From assembly GCA_003993805.1 (NCBI GenBank), contig RSEF01000005.1, positions 43,071,401 through 43,135,400 on the forward strand: a stretch of 64,000 nt of DNA, in the 5' to 3' direction. Below, piece by piece: positions 12,151 through 24,475 of this stretch; position 1 is the stretch's first letter, and every line of letters starts with the position of its first letter. The translations under genes were made by a program, and so were the position numbers. The notes under the pieces were generated by a model. That model saw only the letters and a program-made list of their open reading frames with translations. It did no database searches and had not been told where the DNA came from. This stretch comes from Himantopus leucocephalus. Its lineage: Eukaryota > Chordata > Aves > Charadriiformes > Recurvirostridae.

Positions 12151-15100
12151 GTTATGCTTCTGTGACAATAACTTAAAAATGATCCATGGCAACAGGTGGA
12201 AAAATTGTTGTTTTTCAGCCTTGATGCAAGGAAAAATGGTGAATAGGCTGTCACTGTTGTATGACCGGGAGGTGCAGTAACTCCGTGTCTGATTATGACA
12301 GGCTTTAAGTCATGCCTGTGTGTTGTATCAGATATACTATACCTGACCCTATGTCTGAATTAGTTTCTCTTTTCTGCCTCTAGAAGAAAATTGTTACCAT
12401 AAACGTCACCATAGCTAGCTTAAGAAATCACCATTACATAGAGCAGATGGACCAAGAGAGTTCACACCTCTGATGGTGCTGTGTGGAACTGGCCCTGCCT
12501 GGCTGCAAGGGAGAGAGAAGAAGTAAGGCTGTGTGTAATATGCTATTTTTTTAATATTTATATCAGTCATAGTGGGACTCGGCTTGCCTAATGCTTACGG
12601 AGAAGATTATCTGATTTTTTAAAAAAGTCTGGAAAGATAGTCCTGGGTGTTTTTGTTTAGGAGAAAGGAAAAATAAACAGAATGAACAAAACATTAGAAA
12701 ATATCTTATCGTGTTTATAAGCAAATAAACATAATAGCAGAACACTGTGAATAGAAAAGTAGTTTCTCTCCATCTCCCAACTCCATAATCTGAGTACAAT
12801 GGAGGACTTCAGAGAAGAAACAAAAGTATCTTGCGCTAGTAAACATGAATAGCAGTATGGGTAAATGGGCAAAATACAAGACTGGAGCTAGAGAAAAAAT
12901 TCTCATCTTTGTTCCATTGAAGGTATATGGTATGACCTCGGGGAAACCCACTGTCAAGGCACGTGCCTCAAAGGGCATTTGCCTGGGTGCAACAAAAGCA
13001 AAACTTTATTGTGAGACTTCATTTATGTTTGTAAATTATTTTGAAGGCGTGGGATGGCAAGGTTATAGAAGTAGAGTTTTATTTATAGAATAGGGAAAAA
13101 AGTATTTTTTAAAAATATATGGAGTTAACCTCTGAAGCTTATTGTGGAAATGTGCTATTAGAGCACAATTTGTGACAGTACTGTCACAAGCTTTAGAAAT
13201 GTGTGATGACTGTGTACTTCGCAGCTTTGGTCATCGGAAGTTAATTTCAGGTCTTAACAGCCATGAAGAAGTTCTGTTACATTTACAATTAAATGCTGGT
13301 ACATTTTATCTCTTTGTAAGGAATTGTCAATATCAAACAGGGTAGTCTGGGGAGAATGAGGAAGCATTGATCTTATCAAACATGCGGACTAAAGTTGGGT
13401 GGGATGGAAGGGTCTCATTATTAATGAACAACAACAAACGTTTGTTTGTATTTCTGCTGGGACCAAGACAGATCATCACTTCTGTTTTAATCAGAATAGT
13501 AAAAATATTTTTACCTGCAACAAGCATCTGAAAACTTAGTGCAGGGCTACCTTCCACTAAATGGGGCCAGACTGGGGAAGGATTTTTGATGGAACGAGCA
13601 CATGGACTATCCAAATGCTTTATTCAGTGCTCAGTTCTGCTACATCGGGGCCTTTAATTCCTTTGCTTGTTTATTTTAATGCGTGCAATGCTGCAATTTA
13701 CTTTTTCTTTCCTATGTTAGTATTGCCCTCTACTGGATGAAATCAAAACTGCCCACCCGTGTTGGAAACCTGAGGTTGCTAGCATCTCCTTTTACGGCTC
13801 TTTTGGGCCTTTGGCTGACAGAGCGGGGAGATCAGAAGCCAACCCCACCACTGACAGGAGTGATGACTGGCCACGGTATCCAGATTTGAGCTCCTAAATG
13901 TCTGTGTGTTTGTTGCTATACAGCCAACACGTTTCCTGAGTGTTGGCAGCTCGGGCTACGTGAGGAATTGTACTTATTTCTCAAGGGTAACATTGCTCTC
14001 GTGCAGTGAGGAGAGCAACTTACAGCTGGTTAGAGCGAGATCTGGCAAGTGGGGGTGCTCGGGCTGAGTCAGAGGCTTAGGATGGAACAGGTCCTCGGTG
14101 GCCAAGTTTGAAAAATGAGAGCTGCTGAGAGCAGTGCAAGCTGATGAGACTCCTGAATGTTATCTTCTACAGCAGCCTTGCTTTTGGGACCTTGTCAGGG
14201 ACTTTAGGGTGAGATGTCTCAATCTCTTGGAAGAGCTAAGCACTAGGCTTATGTAGCTTAAACGTGAGTTGCTGCATGGATGATCGCTCCCAACTCATCA
14301 CTAGCCTACTGCAAGAACTGAAAAAAGCCCATGTTTCCAGTGCTGGGATGAGCCACTTCTGCACACAGACCAAAACCAAGTAGTCTGCAGTGTGGAAGCA
14401 ACAAACTGGTTCTGGCCTGAGGGGCTTGGACCTTCCAGGAAAGAAAGAAAGGAGACATAGGGGAGCAGTAACTCTGCAGAGTTCAACCTAGAAAGGTGTT
14501 CAAAATTAACCACAACTTGCAGATAGAAGTCTATATTCCCAAATTCTAGGACATACGTTTTTGCAAACATGCACATTTGGTATTTTATCTCTCGGAAATC
14601 TGCCTTGTAGGTGTTCACTGGGCCTGATGCCTTACTTTGCTTGCCACAGCCCATAGCTGTAAGGGATGAGGAACAGGAGTATAGAGAAAGAGCCAGAGGC
14701 TGAGTGTATTCAATGAAAAGCACGTTCAGATATGTCTCTCTACAAGGTGAAAGCTCATTGTGGTCCCTCAGTGAATGCACTTGCTGTGGCTAAGTTTCTT
14801 TTTCTGATGTTTCAGTTGTAGGAGCCTCAGTACTCGCACCTCTCTCCTGTGCCGGCTGTTTGGTTTGGCTACAGGAGAGCAGCTTTGCATCGCTGCACGC
14901 TAGTGTTTGTGCAAGGAACCTGTACAGAGTTTCTCAGAGCATCTCCGTGGGCAGCATCCATAATAATTATGTTTAGCAAACTGCTCCGTCTGCTCACTGC
15001 TGGCCAAGCACCAGCACCTGGTAGCAACATGCGAGCTTTTACAGGTCCCTTGGGAGGGAGTACCCTTGGATTTCCAGAAGCGCGGAAGGTTTACCTGTAT

Positions 15101-15664
15101 TCGTTTTGGAGAATGCAGCGTTTTAATTTTACAAGTCATCAAATTACTAGAACATCAAGGCAATATACATTCCTATTTTAATTTAATATTAATTTTTCGT
15201 CATTTTGGTGTTTGGTAGCCCGAAGATTTGGGTAATGTGTGTTACCAGTGCCCCCTCCCGGATGAGAGCGGGCTTGTTCACAGCTGCCTGGCTCCTCCAG
15301 CGCTTCCCCTGAAGCGTGACCATGCCGAGCCATTGCTCGTGGAAAAAGCTCAGCTCCTGCCTTCTCTGCCTGCTGTCAGGTGACCCTACCACACAGTGAC
15401 AAATTCCCAGGAATGATGCTTGATCGTTCTCATCAAGAGGGAATTTTCATAAATGGGATTTTTTTTTAATTTGTCCTCCTGTATAGAGGAGGCAAGCCAA
15501 GTGTCTGCTGCATTTATTCTGCTTTTGCTGCTCACAAACGACATAATAAAAAGGCCAAACAGTGCCTCATATCACAGGAAAACCTGGAAGTGTCATAATT
15601 CTTGACTCTCTAAGGAAAAAGAGACTTACTTTCCTATGATAGGCAACACTTCGTGACATGTGCT

Positions 15665-15765
15665 GTGTGCCTCTGCTGTCTGTGCAGTGAAACCGAGGCA
15701 CAGGGAGAGGAATTGCCTTAGCCAGATCTACCAGCAGACCTGCCGGAGCAGACCTGGGTTCCTAT
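15665..15765 (-). mobile_element. MIR-like SINE remnant
   Basis: The + strand reads gtgaaaccgaggcacagggagagg, then attgccttagccagatctac and cagacctgggttcct. This corresponds to the reversed MIR core ('gaaactgaggcacagagagg ... cttgcccaaggtcac ... acccaggt'). Confidence 0.45.
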
Positions 15766-17069
15766 TTTCCCCCTCTGTGCCCTATAGACGGAATCCTGCT
15801 GCTTCAGTTTAGCAAAAACTACCAAACAGAATGATAACAGAGATTGTTGGGATTTTGTCAAAGGTTTGACTTTGTCAGATCCTGTTCTCATATCCAGTTA
15901 CCATGTAATTTGCAGACTGTTACAGGTCTGTCTTTTCCCATGCCAGATGAATACCTGTCCCTACGTGCTTCTCCTGTCCTTCTCTTTCTCTCTCCTGTTT
16001 TCTCTATGTAGGATGTATTTTTTTATTAGGATTTGGTTGCTTTTCATCGGCAGTAATAACTCCCGTCCTGGCGTGACAGCTGTTGAGCTGAAGTCTTTGT
16101 TTCCCTTGATCGGTGCCCAGATTGGGTCGTTTGCTGTTTGTTGTGTTCGGACAAATTTTATTTCTTGCATGTCTTACTGTTCAATAAATTGCAGCCACAG
16201 ATTTCTGTCTTTAACAGGGCAATAAAGAATCCTTCACTCTCTGCAAGCCTATCTCCCATCATGGTCTCCTGTGGAAAATCTTTAGAGCTTATATGTGCAT
16301 CATGCCTCAGAGGGAACTATCAAACAAGACTTAGGGCTGTGCTCTGAAGGGGTTTATTAACCTGACTGATGTGAATGAAGGCTGTGGAGTACTAGGGGAC
16401 TTAACTACTGAGGGTGGAGACACGCTGTAGATAAGAACTGCTTATGAAGGAAGGACAGTTCAGCAACAGGCTGATAAAGTTCCAACCGTTTCACTCCCCT
16501 GTGAGTAATGGAACAGCAAAAAATTGCTGTAGGAAAGTTCAGTTATTATTATGGCCTGTGTTTCAGGAGCAGATTCTGGGGGTACCGCTTCAGGAGGACA
16601 GTTTATGGTCCACTAGGTTATTTACAGCTGTTCATTGAAGTTCTCCCCTTGAGCTGTTAAATAACCCCTCCATCTGACAACTGCAAAGTAATAGTAGTGG
16701 GGGCAGATGAGAATTTCCTGGGGAATCCCTAGAGTGCTTGCCAGCCTCAGATGAGATGTGTGTATATATATACCACATATATAACTTTCTCGTAATAGTG
16801 GAGACTGAGGTTTTTTTCAATGTGTCTTCTGTGGTATCTGATCTACCAGCAGATGGAAGTCTGTCAGCACAGCTCCTGCCACAGTGGTTAAAAGAAGATG
16901 AGTGCAGATGGGTCTTGGGGATACCTATTTCCCTTTCATCATAGCAGGTCATAGGAGACAACATTCTTATCAAAGTGGCTGGCTGTTTTCCTGTGTTTGC
17001 CAATTGCTGTCTCATTCTCCCTTCTATGTTAGTAGAGTTCAGGAACCATACCCCCCTGTCAAACGTATT

Positions 17070-17152
17070 GTTCTTTTTTATATTTTATTTTCTTTTTTTT
17101 TCTCTAATTTCTTTCCTTTTTCTTTTTTCTTTTTTTTTCTTTTTCTTTTTAC
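17070..17152. repeat. T-rich pyrimidine tract
   Basis: About 80 bases nearly all T with scattered C (blocks such as tttcctttttcttttttctt). Low complexity; open frames across it encode only phenylalanine-rich strings and are not genes. Confidence 0.85.
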
Positions 17153-20100
17153 TCCCCACTGCATCTAGTTAAAGAAAAGCTTCCTGGAGAATATAAAGCA
17201 GATTATCAGCAGAGATGTAGATAAGCTAATGCACTATTTCATGTCTGAGGTGCTAGGCTTCACAGGCTATGTTAGTTCATTAAATGCAAGCTTGCACTTC
17301 TGATGTTTTGCGCATTGCTATGTAGTTCAGCAGTTGGCGGATGCTCAGGTTTCAGGTGCCTGAACTACACTAATAGCAGGGATAGTTAAGCTCAAGATTG
17401 AGGGGTGTAGGGGAGAGCTTAATTATCAAAGGCTCAAAGAGTGGGTCAGGTTTGAGTACACTGGCAAAGTGCTTTCCAGAGTTTGAAGTTCAAAACAACA
17501 TGGCCTTTTGCTGTGCTGATCTTAGTTACTTTCCTCTAATTGGTCCCCCATCAGCTGCCCTACCAAGACATATCTGCAGAAATTCTGCTTACATTGACTA
17601 CTGTAGTTTTATATTGAGAGCATCGTGGCATCCCTGCCGTGTAAAATGCTGTTGCTTCCCTCTGCTTTTAACACAGATTTCACTCTTAAAGGAAAGATGC
17701 CTCTAATTTATATTTCTCCATTAGAAGGCATAACTTCTTGGGTAATCAGGGGGAACTATTGTATGTCCCCATGAGAAAGCTGAATTTACTTTCACTGCAT
17801 CCAGCTATTTTTGCTGCTGTATCTGTTTCTAGTTTATTTTCTGCTGTCTTTGTTTCCCATTTCCCTGTTTTGCACTTTTTCCATCAGAATGAGAGACAGG
17901 GACAAGGCTGCAGTGTCTACTTGTGTGCACTCCATCCAATTGCTGTAGGAGTGAGAGCAGAGGAATATTCCCTGTTGTCAGTCTCTGACTTGCCTGAGTA
18001 ACACTGCTGCTTTGTCCAGCCCGTGGAGTGCTCTACGGGTTGTGCTGGTGCGTGTGGCAGTACGATGGCTAGCAAGGAAACTTGGGTCATCCTCGGGAGG
18101 GGGCACATCCACACCAGTAGCAGGGGCTGGGTCTTCTCTCCTCCTCTCTCGGCATGTTGGAAGAGACGCGTGTGTCTGGCTGAGGGCTCTAATTGTAATG
18201 GGCAGGATTTCTTCAGCCCCCAGCCAGGTGTCCAGCCTGTCATAGCAAATTCACCGCAGGCTGGCGTGAAGGATTGCGGGGGAAAGCCAGCCAAAGTTTC
18301 CAGGCGTGCAGCCACACAACCCCACTGCTGGGACTGGAAAGGAAACCCAGCAGGCCACTGGGGCTCATCGAGGAAGTCCATGGCACCTGGTTATTCTTTG
18401 TTCTGTGGGGAAAGGCCAAACAGCAGCAGCTGTAGTGAAGAGGTGAGTAAGCAGAGGTGATTGTGCAGAGCTGAGGTGATATATGTATGTTTTGAATCAT
18501 TGTGGTAAACAGTTGAATTCCTTCCTATAAGGGATGGGCCTGGGCCAAGCCTGCTGATTGTAGAGACCTTCTGATGTGTGTTTTACCTCCAGAGTTAAGC
18601 AAGTGTATAATAACCCATTTCTCTAACATCAACATCAGTTCTTCTGGCCTGTGTAGATGCAGTCTGTGGAGAAACCTGGAAATGGGCAGATGGGAAAGTC
18701 CCTGAGCAGCTGGCTCCTTTGGGCAGAGGCTTCTCTAGGAGTGACAGCGGCTGCCCTGCGCTTTCCCCTGCACTGCTTCTTTAGGGTCCTTTGGTGTTGC
18801 AGCCTGTCAGTCCATACCACAAGCATTGCCCTTACAAAGTAAGGGTGAAAAGAATATATGAGTGTGAGGAAATAACTGAGGTTCTGACCTTGGAGCAGGA
18901 AGAGAAGAGAAGGAACTGAGAAGCTAAGGGATTGAATACCAAAGTTAATCTCTCTCCTTTCTAATAGCTTTGCACAGTGCCTGTCACCAGCCCCAACTGA
19001 GATTTATAGCTTCCCTTGCATTATTGGTTTACTTTGCTATTTAGAGTCTAAACAAGGCTGGGAAAGGTACGTGGCACTTTTCCCTGTTGCTGGCAAACTT
19101 GTATCAATCAATTTAATTGAAGTTCTTGATAGAATTATTTATGTCAGGTCGTTTCCCTTTCCTTTCTTACCTCTTCCTTCTCACAGTCCAATACTTGGAT
19201 TTCATTACTGGGACTAATAATTATGTTCTCAGTGTCAATTTGGGGAGACTAAATCTGGGGATGGAACCTACAGGCAGTCCTGGGGTTAGGTGGCTGTTGC
19301 TGCTGATCCTGGGCAAAGCTGCTTTTTGCGTTTGGCAATTAAGTGCTCTATCCACAGAAGAAAGGTTTGGTGGTGATTTATGACTTCAGCTAAACTGTAG
19401 CCTCTACTGAATATGCCAACAAGGATCTGCTTGTACTTGCTTTTAGACACAAAGCACAAAAAGGAGGCTTTAGGAGAGAAGGTGGAGAGACAGTGGCCTG
19501 GAGGGTACATCACGAGGAGGACCATGCGTGACGCGAAATGCAGATCAGTTTGGAAAGGATAGGGAGCGGTCATGAAAAGTTCAGAGGCAATATCCAGAGC
19601 TAGGTATGGTGTGTCTAAATGAAAGTGCTCTCCATAAGATGGAAACCTAAGCTTATGGCTTAGTATGTGGGAGGTCTGCCACCTGTGCATTTGCTGGAGG
19701 TGATTTGCCATCCATGTGCATATTTACAGTTATGGAGTGAATGTAGGTTGACTTTGTGGTTCACTTCAACTGCCAGTGCTTCTAGATTGGTTTTTTTTTT
19801 TCATGGGCCCTGAAAGCTGATGGTGGAATGATTTACTTTGAGTGGAGTTGGGTGGTTTGTTGTATAGTGCATCAAATTATTTGATTAATCCAGTCATTTT
19901 TACAGCACGTGAATGACATAAATTCTGTGTGTTTTGAGTTAATTCATGAATGTCTGGAAAACGTTATGTTTAAGTTTATTTCAGCCTATAGGATACACAC
20001 AGTTGTTCATTTAGATTGCGCTATCCATAGTGTGGCTTGTCCTATGAATAGCATAATGTTTCATGCTGTGATTTTAATGTCTGTGGGTTTGCATTGACAA

Positions 20101-22707
20101 GTTAAGCAAATGCCAAGTGTCCATACTTTGTGGATGCATTTCATAGCTCAGCAGTGTTGGTGCTTAGTATATGGTGATCTTTTCCCAACACTTACAGCTG
20201 TAAACCTACTTAGAAGACTACTGGGAAAAAAAACTGTGGATAAATGCTTTCAGTATATAAGGACAGCACAGCCCAAACTGGACAGATTCAAGGTAGGGTA
20301 GTAGAGTATTGTATAATTTAATGAGAGTTTTCAGTGGATGCTAGTGGGCTCTTCAGCCATCTCTACACGTGTTGTGGTTTAGGCAGGACAACATGACATG
20401 AAGGGAGTGTAACAAGCAGGTGAAGCTGTCATGGGAACACCAGGTTTTTGGACAATAGCATGTTTTGGAAAAAAAGTTATGTTTCTGTTCTTGGCAGTAG
20501 CCTCATCCATTTGGGACCTGCATCTGGCATTCCTGCTTGTCACCCACCTGAGTGCAGCTTCTGTCAGGACCTGAGGTTTTTGGTATGTCCTTGTCCAGCT
20601 CCAGAGTCCTGCTGCTGCTTCTAGCCTAAGAGGACACCGCCACATTTCTAGAAACTTCCCCTATTTAGCTTCATGCAGGTCCATCACATGACATTAATCA
20701 CCTCTTGAGAACATAAAATAATTGAGAGAAATACTGAGAAAGAGAAGAGGAGGGAGAGAGGAAATAAGGACGTGAAGTATTGGTAGTGGGGAGAGGGGGA
20801 GTTAGGATACTTCTTCCTGATTATGTTTAAAGAGGAATCGTGAGTCTGATGATCTTTGCGTTCTCAAGGCTTCTAATCCGCTTGCTCTAATCCTCTTACA
20901 GCATCTGCTCTATTGGACTTTTATCTGATCTTTCTGTCTCTCAATCAATCTGTCGAAGCTTCCCATGTTGGAGTCACTTTTGCCCCTTTCCTAAGGAGCT
21001 ATCTGGCATCTTCTTGCCCAAATGGGGTCAATGGGATTCTGGTTGTTCTGAGGTCCTTGAATCTGGGATGAAATCATTTAAGACACACCTTGGCTGTTAC
21101 CTTGAGTCATCTGGATTTGGTGCAGCACCGGCAATGGGAGCTGTGGGACTCCTAGTTATTTCTGTGATATAACAATTTTTACATTTGTGGTAAACCAAAG
21201 TTTGGAGATTTGAAACTGAAGAATGAGCTGCAAGTGTGATGGATCAATTGGGGTTTGAATTCCTCCCCCTCCCAATGGTGACTAAAACTAAAATAACAGG
21301 TTTAGAGAGAATTGGTTCGGCTTAGGCTTCTCTGTCTATTACATCACATGATGTAACTAGAGTGGTCGAACAGTCTTATTTCCCAAATTCAAGTTCTCTT
21401 GCAGAGAGAATCATCAATGACTAGTAAAACACAATATCATCACATCAAGAACTGAACTTCTGTGTTTTGAGCTGGAGAATTTTCGCAGGGAAGCTCCAAC
21501 AGCATCTGTAGTGAACCCCTCCACAGAGAACAGGGACGCATCATAGCTTTTAGGAACCGTGTGCCTCCTAGTTGTGAAGAGTTATTAGCAGACTCCTGGA
21601 CATCTTAGGCTGTAATTATCATATCCTATAAGGTGTTTACAACTCGGTCTCAATTACGGGGTAAGATCAGGCCAGGTAGAAACAGCTGAGATGAGTATGT
21701 GCAATTTGAATAGGAACAGAGTTTTCTCTTTGATCTTTGAGCATCAGGGAACACATCCCGTGCTTTTGCATGGGAAAGGCTAATTCCACACCACCAACAA
21801 AATGGCGTCTCTTATACCTCCCATAAAGCCCCCTTCCCCAGGTGTTGGAAGACCAAACACATTCTTTCTGTGAATTATGGAAGAGAAGCATTTCAACTGA
21901 ATGCTTTGCTGGACAGTTGGTGATCCTGTAGGAAAGCAGTCAGCACCTTCTGGAAACTGTTTAAGTCTTTAGAGTTGCATGAGGACCAAAGCCATTGTCA
22001 GTACCTTGATCTTTATCTGTCTCCACTTCGTGAAACAGAGCAGGCTACAGCAGCAAGCTATTTGGGGTAGTAAAATGTTCCAGGGCCTTGTGTTTGTGTT
22101 TTGGTTTCTGAGGTTGTCTTTTTTTTTAAACAGAGCCTTGCATGCAAAGAGGCAGAAGCTTTGCAGTTTGTCAAAGAATACAAAATCCACTCCGATATTG
22201 CTATTTTGAGGACAAAAGCCTCACATGCCCAACGTACACACAAGCTGTGGGACGCAGATCCTGCTGTCTCTCAATAGCTTCTCCTTCTGGTCCTGCTGCC
22301 TCTCTGCCGGAGTGCCAATCCACTGACTTAATGAAGGCTAACAGTATAATTAATCACACACACCCGCAGCACAGCGGTTCCTGAGACCTGAGTAAATGTG
22401 ACAGCTGCTCTGAGGGAGAAAGGGGAAAACAGCCCACGATGATGACAAGAAGAAAAACAAGATCTTTGGTGAAAAGAAACAGTCAAAGCAAAAAGAGAGA
22501 GATCAGCAAAGAGAAGGGCTGGGAGCCTTTATGAGCAAGGCAGAAAGCAGTGTCCCCTTGCTGTACTGTTGTAAAGGGCATGAGATCCAGGAACTCACCC
22601 TGTCTCCAGGCATTTCTGTCTTCAAATTCTCATCCCTTTCCTGCTTCTCTTTCTATCCTTGGCCTCTACTTTCTTCTAATTATCTTTGAGGGCCTTTCCT
22701 CATTTCT

Positions 22708-22747
22708 TTTTGTCTCCCCTTTTTTTTTTTTGTTCCCTCTTTTTATC
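22708..22747. repeat. Pyrimidine tract
   Basis: Poly-pyrimidine stretch with a T run of about 12 in the middle (tctccccttttttttttttg). Confidence 0.75.
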
Positions 22748-24394
22748 ATGGTTGTGCTGTTTGGTATTTCTCCAGGTGATACATGGTGCTCTGAACCCTT
22801 TAGGTGTGATGGACAGTGTAAGAAGGCTTTGGTTACAAGTGCTAGTTATACTTGGTGGGCATTTGAGTGTAGCTAGTTTAGTTTGGAGCTGATCAACTGG
22901 CTATCTTTTGTTTCCTAAGATACACGGACAGTGGAAGAACGCTGAACTTTCTTCTTGTCCCTAAATCTTATTCCCCCAATATTCTTACTTGCGATTGAAG
23001 TCTTTTGTATCCCCCATGCACCTTGATTCTTTTCTGAGGATGATGGTATAGAAAAATTCTTTCTCTACCCTTCTTGTACAGCACAGAGGTCTGTGGTGTG
23101 ATTCAAATGGCCTTTTGAGATCTAATGTGGTGGATGTGTTACTTGCTACAGCCATGGAAACAGCCTCAAGCTCTAGAGGTGTAGTTAGAAGGGGAAGATC
23201 TGAAGTAACTGGTATTGTAAGTAAAAATTTGCTTTCTTGTTTCTCTCCTTCTCCCTGCAAGGTAGTCTTGTGCCTTCTTGAATTAAAACTATAGGGGTTA
23301 AGAATTTTATGCACAACTAAGATGTTACTTGGGGGCACATCAGCATCCATGGCAAGTAGGTGGTCCAGATATTTTTTGCACTCGGGATGCACATAGGTAT
23401 TTTGTGTCAGAAAAAGGCAGGAGTGAAGATGCAAGAAGAGATTGTCTCTGATGGCTAGAATAGGGGTTGAAAGATATTAGCTGCATTCCTGATTTCATCT
23501 GTAACTGTATGAATTCGAGCAAATCACTTGATATCACAGTTGGGGGTAAGGAGAGAGACTCTCTGTTGCAGGTTAGCCTTACACACAGTGCTGCTCTGGG
23601 AATTCCCTGTAATGCTGCATCAAGGGATGACTTCTGTTTCTCTCTTGACCCCAGGGTGAGAGCAAGTGAGACGCAGGAAGGTGTTATACTGTGGAGAACT
23701 TGGGCTTTACGTATTCTTGCTTTATGTTAAGGGATGTCTAGAATCTTGGGTACAAAAAAATTATATACACCCCTGTGTTTGGAGACACATCCAGGGATTC
23801 CCATGCAGTCTTATAAAATGATTTGGGAGCTTTGTGATAAACTTCAGCAAATAAGACTTTGAGCTATATCCATAAAGGAAGATGATGTGACCTGGTGCCA
23901 TCTAACTGCTTCTCAGGTGCTCAAATCCTCAATAGATCTTCGAAGTACCTTTGGGTTTTTTTTTTCCCCACTACTGCCTGATGCTGGAGGTCATTAGGCT
24001 GCTGTGTTTTCTGTTTCCTGAAGTGCCTAAAGCTCTGTGCAGAGTTATTTCTCTTGACAGTGCTGCTCAGCACCAGTGTGTAGCTTGTGTCTGTCGGGAT
24101 CCATAATCTTGGCACTTAGGCTAATAGCTGTTCTCAGGAGTACAGTACCAGACTGCACAATGGAAACGATGGGAGCCTCCCTTTTTGTCTGGCATCCTGG
24201 TGGCTGCAGCACATGTCCTGCCTGTGGGAGCCACTGGTTATGTGACATTTCTCAGGCTGCTGTAGCCAGCAGATAATTTTGCAATGGAGGGCATAACTTT
24301 TTCTGCCTGTTACTGAAGACTCTTTTCTCTGCTTGAAGTAATTAAATATTCATGATGTTTGGGAGTAGAGTGAGAGCAAGCAAGCGTACAAGCG

Positions 24395-24475
24395 TGAATG
24401 TGGCTCTATGGTTTAGTGTTTAGGACACTCACTGGGCAGGACTTCTCCCCACAGTGAGGAACCTCTTAATGTCTG
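24395..24475 (+). mobile_element. MIR-like SINE head (weak)
   Basis: The words gtggctctatggtttagtgt, ttaggacactcactgggcag resemble the tRNA-derived head of amniote MIR copies (gtggctcagtggttagggcactagcctggg). The remainder is too diverged to follow. Confidence 0.35.

Larger units (their letters stand above)
7200..17069. other. No gene recognised; unique DNA with MIR remnants
   Basis: It contains the MIR-like pieces at 8400, 12012 and 15665 and the CA-type repeat at 7796. The longest frames (155 codons minus strand at 10764-11231 and 159 codons minus strand at 14301-14780) show no domain, no splice-bounded structure and no similarity I recognise. Confidence 0.65.

Noticed and set aside
12880..12990. 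Another MIR-like stretch (gtatgacctcggggaaaccc)
   Set aside because: Only one short block fits and the remaining order could not be followed.
16902..17172. Phenylalanine-rich hydrophobic frames
   Set aside because: They are read through a T-rich low-complexity tract.
17917..18460. Overlapping frames of 145-154 codons on both strands
   Set aside because: Long frames on both strands over the same GC-richer DNA indicate few stop codons by composition, not two genes.
20360..20400. gtgttgtggtttagg, resembling the start of a common avian endogenous retrovirus LTR
   Set aside because: Only about 15 bases match and the following sequence does not continue the LTR.
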